DNA from: Antedon mediterranea
Lineage: Eukaryota; Echinodermata; Crinoidea; Comatulida; Antedonidae
NCBI RefSeq assembly: GCF_964355755.1
Contig: NC_092671.1
Span: 39,265,304 to 39,325,303, forward strand
DNA: 60,000 nucleotides
Reading direction: 5' to 3'
Below, in pieces: positions 42,301 to 48,300 of the stretch. How positions within the stretch are numbered: position 1 is the first letter of the stretch; each line of letters opens with the position of its first letter. The translations under genes were made by a program, and so were the position numbers. The notes beneath the pieces were generated by a model, which was not told where the DNA came from, searched no databases, and saw nothing but the letters and a program-made list of their open reading frames with translations.

Positions 42301-45300
42301 TTTACGCATGTTTACATTTTTAATGGAAAAAATATATAACTTACACCCACACAAAACTGCTGCTGCATTGTACACGGTAATTTCAAATGTTTTATTTAAA
42401 TACAAAAGATGAAGAATCAGCTAAATTAAATGAAATCCGATATTAATTCTCTAGAGTAGTTGGATGACCTAAGGTCAAATATAATCCACTACCATGTGAC
42501 CACCACATCATCTGACCTAAGGGCAAACAAAATTAATTAACCATGACCACCACACATCATCTGACCTAAGGTAAAACAAAATTCATTACCATGTGACCAA
42601 CACATCATCTGACCAAAGGTCAAACATAATCCACTACAATGTGACCAACACATCATCTGACCTAAGGGCAAACAAAATCCATTACCATGACCACCACACA
42701 TCATCTGACCTAAGGTAAAACAAAATCCATTACCATGACCACCACACATCATCTGACCTAAGGTAAAACAAAATCCATTACCATGACCACCACATATAAT
42801 CTGACCTAAGGTCAAACATAATCCATTACCATGTAACCACCACATCATCTGACCTAAGGTCAAACATAATCCATTACCATGTGACCAACACATCATCTGA
42901 CCTAAGGTCAAACAAAATCCATTACCATGACCACCACACATCATCTGACCTAAGGTCAAACAAAATCCATTACCATGCGACCACCACATCATCTGACCTA
43001 AGGTCAAACAAAATCCATTACCATGTGACCTACACATCATCTGACCTAAGGTCAAACAAATCCATTACCATGTGACCTAAACATCATCTGACCTAAGGTA
43101 AAACAAAATCCATTACCATGTGACCAACACATCATCTGACCTAAATGAAACATACTGACCACCACCACTTAAATCCCCTCACCTATGGTTGAGATTTAAT
43201 AAGCGACAACAGACATACATTAAAAAAAGGTGAAATAATAAGAAAATATTTAGATCATATAACTAAGTTTTTATTATAATTTTTATATATATATATTTTT
43301 TTCTTGATTGCATGCAAATATTTGCATTTTTTATCTCAAGGTGCTCATACAGCAATAGCTAGCTAGCTCTGTATTTCATTTATTTTTATATTACCTTTTA
43401 ATAGTATTATTTATGCTTTGGGAAAAAATCCACATATAAACATTCATCAAATATGTAATATGATTCCTTCAGGATATTGAATTTAAAATGAGTATTCAGT
43501 CTTTAAGATAGCAAACTATAAAATGTAAGATATTTAAAAATGACGAAAAAGATGTCGACAAAATAATACCAAAATTAACAGGCATTGACAGTATTTTATG
43601 ATAGAATATTATTAACTATTAAATAATTCATTTGTTATTTTTCAATTACAAATAAACATAGCACAAAAAACATAAGTCATTGGATATGACTAAAGCTCTG
43701 TCTACACTATCAAACTCTATGTTGTACAACAAAATGTAATGTGCCCATATATGGACATGATGATGTCACATCACTCCTACTACCATATTTGGGCATATCA
43801 CTATCACAGATTTGGGCATAAAGAAAGTTTAAAAAAAAGTTATGTCATTGCATTTACATTGATTGACTGGTGAATTATCATTGGTGTGATGGTTACCTTT
43901 TCATTGTCCTTTGTAAACATAGTACCGTTTGTTTTGTTGACGACCACAGCCACACCCAAGATATCATTCTCACTGTTTGTAACAGGTAACAACAGTAGGC
44001 TACCGATACGGGGCGTCCCAACAAGTTTCTCCAGTTCATCCTGTTGCGCAAGCTCCTGAAGAAGAAAAACTCTAAAATTAAGAAAGACTAATATCGGGAC
44101 TAATATTTAATGAGGGAACCACTCTCTGCTGGCATCTTGGGTCGCTGCAATAATGTCAAACCTTAAATTTCATACTTTTCCATGGCATAAAATTTAATTT
44201 TTTTAACTATACTACTAAAAATTAAACATTTTTTACCATTCCACTCCGTGACTCGGCTACAGGAGTGGGGTTTTCACATGATCTACCTAGCTAGTAGGCC
44301 AGTTAGTGCCAGTGATTAGGGGTTTGAGGCCCTATAGCCTACATCCCTCTAATACACTCTACTCTACTTACATAGCTGGATAGTATATAGACATAGAGGA
44401 TAGAGATATATAGGATATAGGATAGAGACAAGACTAAGGGGGCCGGAGAGAGGGCCTGGCTGGGCCCGGCCTAAAACTATTATATCAGCCGTGCCTACTA
44501 CTAGTACTAGGCCTACTACTAACTAGCTAGGCCTAGCCTAGCCTATACATACAGTTCCTACAATTTCTACATCGTTATTATCAATATTATACAATGATCA
44601 CCTACACTAACACAAATAGTTGTTATTTAGGCCTACTGTAGGCCTAGTAAAATTTAAATCATATTTGGCACACATGCACCGTGTTCAAATTGATTGATTT
44701 GATTGAGTATGGTGTTTGTGTTCTGATGAGTGATTGCGTCTTAATCCGAAGAATAGTGTTTCTAACGAAATACAAACGCGTCATAGTATTTTTTCAACGC
44801 GGTCCGCATCCAAAGGGTCGAATAATATTACATTTACTGGCAGGTAATCATTTTCACATGGATACGAGAGTACTAAACGATGTGAACAATGGGCATATAA
44901 AAAAATAAAATTAGACCAGAGCGGTTGGGCCTATAAACAATTTATATATTATTTCAAAATCGGTCATTTTAAGATATTTGTCCCCCCAAACAATTTTCAG
45001 ATTTTTTGTTGAATATGCTATTTTAATTTCACCAAAAACTGGATCGAAAAAAATGATTTACCTAAAAAAATGTTATTAAAAGCAAAAAATACGTAGATTG
45101 TCTGTCCAACAATGGTTTTTGGTTAAAATAAACCATTCATTAAAATTGTTTTTTACAGAAGTGAATAACTTTATTAAAACTGCAAAATGGCCTATTTAAA
45201 GTCTGATTAAAATCTTCATTTTTCATGTTTTCTTTAATATTCAGTAAGTCAGTCATAAGATTTTAGATTACGAACGGGTTGATTGAAATTGGTGAGTTCG

Positions 45301-48300
45301 ATTTGAGCGGTTAATGAAGTCCAATGTGTAATCGGTAATTCTTTATGATTTTAATTTGCATATATTATCTTCTTTATGAGAAAGCTGTATATAAAATCAT
45401 CTTCTAGACTAAACATCGTTTCCAACGTGGGTGCGTGAATGTATTCGTCGGACGAATAATAAGTGCTGGATATTGTGAAGCGAAAAAGAGCTGAATGCCC
45501 GATTCGCTCGAAAATATTCTCTCTCTGGAAAACAGGCTTAAGTTTAGATATTATTTTGAAAACCTTTGAAAGATAATTATTTTTAAAAAGAAAACAAAGA
45601 CGTACATGGTTGATGAACATTTTAAGTTACGGTGCATCTTTATTTTGTATCTATTTTTTTTTTAATGTTGGTTTAGTAATTTGTTGACCTTGATCTTGAT
45701 TGTGTAATTGAAAAACTCTAAATGGAGTATTGATCAATGTGTAGATAGAGGTTGAAGGAGGGGAGAGCTTGTCAAACTTAGAGATCAGCTTGGAGAAGGC
45801 TTAGTAATACTGGTCGCAATCGTGGGCGAAGGATCGGACTAGGAGACTAACATTTAAAAGTTTCAACTGAAGACCGAGTCCTACATTCAACTAATAATTA
45901 TAGTAAAATGATATATCATATATAATAGTCTCTATTATTCAAGTTGTATTGCATGGAGTCCTTTTGTAATGTATTGTAATGATTTTGTAACGTATTGGGT
46001 TATAAAAGTGAGACCACAGAAGGTTTGGCTGCATATCTCAAAGTTTATTGATATAGTCTTCTTAGTAGTCTAGAGTTTATTAAAATGATTAATGGAGAAC
46101 TTAATATATAATTCCGATGACTAGAACCGTTAATGGACAGACCCGCACATAAGGGGTTTTGTATACTTGGTTAGTCCCTCACTCGCCCCTTAAAAATATT
46201 ACAAGTTCTTCAAAACTCATTTTAATGAATCTGGAGTCAGAAGTTACCGTACGATTCGATTTGTTAACGAAATCTCTCAATATCGCTTCGGGTAGCGCTC
46301 GCTTTGTACTTAACACTGCTTTGGGCTTGGGAATTAAGTATTATTGATGTACAACGTACAGCCCAATCAAATGCTTTGTATGGAGATAGAAACCACAGTA
46401 ATATACCATGGTTATGGAATTCCATTGCATTGTTAGTATGGCTTAATAATTACGCTTAAGAATCGTTTGAGATTTAAATTACCGAATAGTATAATTTAAT
46501 GAATTCTTTAATAATAAAATGTCAATAATCATGACTGTACGATTGTCATTCAATAAATGTCGAAAGCTCTGTCTACGCTATCAAACTAGTTTGGCAACAA
46601 AAAAGTGTGATGTGCCCAAATATGGTAGTGATATGCTCAAATATGGCAGTGATATGACATTATCATGTCCATATATGGGCACTTCCCATTTTTTTGGTGA
46701 AATAAAGTTTGATAGTGTAGACACAGGGCTTTAATTAAACGTTAACATTTTAAAGCCGAATTATTTATTGCCTATACGAAATCATTAAAAAAAACGACGT
46801 CTTAAAACTTTTCAAATTGTTACAAATTTAGAATTCATTTATAATCTCATTCAAAGCCTTTGTGTTCACGTGATATTAATGATAACGAACTACTACAGCT
46901 AAAAGCACCTTATTATATTGGTATAACCAGCTATAGACTAGACCTAGCAAGAGTAAATTTCATTCTTCTTAGTGGTATCATCATCAGAGAATATTTTTAG
47001 AAAGATATCGGAATACAGATTATTGCTTTGTTGACAATTACGAGCTTAGAGAAGTGGGCGTGGTTTATATGAAATTCGTGGAAGTATATACAGTAAGCAT
47101 TTTTCGAAATATTAAAATAATTAAGTACATGAAAAGTAAAGTTAATTTTCACGCCTAAAGCGTTAATTTAGGCTACCTCGTTTTGGTCAAAATGAATGAT
47201 TAAAAGGCCGTTTTTGGTCATATCGATCGTATAGCAGGCACTATCTGATAAACTGGTCTTTAATTGGAGGTATAATTTGGACGGATGTCTCTGTAAATAT
47301 AGTTTAATCCATTAATAATAAGTGCAAAGGTCAGTGACCTATATATGTGTCGTCATTGGTGGTCTAGCCTACGATGTGTTAAAATCAATATTTGGTGTTT
47401 TAATAAGAACAGGTAAAATTTACTTACTCGTGAGTCCATTACGGTAATTATTAATACAAACCAAAGTTTCCTACCTCTAATTGACCGTGTAAACGAAGTG
47501 CTTTTCCGGTTTCAATTACTTGAGAAAAATATCCAACATTTGGGGGAAACGTGGGACCACGTTCGTTTTCCGACGATCCACCTTGAATTTCACCTGAGCG
47601 GCTTTTTTGAACTAGTTGTTCTTTTCCTTTTGGACCCTCTAATAATAACACCACTGACTTTTCAGCGTCCACTAATATGCTCACATTAGTCTCAATGTTA
47701 TCACACAAACTACTGAGATCTAAATCATGAGAAATATCTTTAACGATCGCAAGGAAAAAGTCGCGCTCGTTTGTTGAGCGTAAAAAGAGTTTTCTTTCAT
47801 GCGTAACGTAATTTTTATTATGTGGTAGACGTACTTGTGGCTCTAAGAGGGCACTTAACGTCATCCCAGGGCTTGGAGGAGGTACTGTTGACGCCCGCCG
47901 AAAGTGCTTCCGACTGTTCCGTCCTTCGACGCTCAACTCGCGTGGCGAAACCGGTCGGTCGCTATCGTCCGGATAATCTTCCGTATCGGATGTCGATGGT
48001 GCCCATGTATGGAAGACTGTTTTTGATCGGGCTTTAGCAAAATCTTGCCTCAGATATTGTCGAGATCCGGAGCGCGGTCGTGCATTTGCGGCCGAGCGCA
48101 TAATATCGTCCTGTTTATCGTTGTTTAAATCGGCTGTTACTCGCTTCAGAGGAAATAACCTCTCTGCTTTGCGTGCATCATTCCACCGGTGAACCAAAGT
48201 GGTACTCCCGCCTTTTCTCATAAAATACTCCTCGAACCAATCCTGATGAAAATCAAGCCATTCTTCAATTTCTTGTTCCGTCTTTGAAAATATTTTCCCG

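Larger units (their letters stand above)
37826..43896 (-). other. PDE11 intron 2
   Basis: Holds three MITE family 1 copies, one family 2 copy, a LINE remnant, three minisatellites and the two candidate alternative exons. Confidence 0.85.
44056..47474 (-). other. PDE11 intron 1
   Basis: Contains MITE family 1 (46562) and family 3 (44968) copies. An 89-codon minus frame at 45351-45620 has no recognisable motif. Nothing else seen. Confidence 0.85.

Noticed and set aside
42537-43075. 172-codon minus ORF and 64-codon plus ORF
   Set aside because: Both are readings of the 48-bp minisatellite.
45351-45620. 89-codon minus ORF in intron 1
   Set aside because: No recognisable motif and no homologous PDE11 segment; probably chance.
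47498-48037. Plus-strand ORFs opposite PDE11 exon 1
   Set aside because: Antisense shadows of a clearly conserved coding exon.
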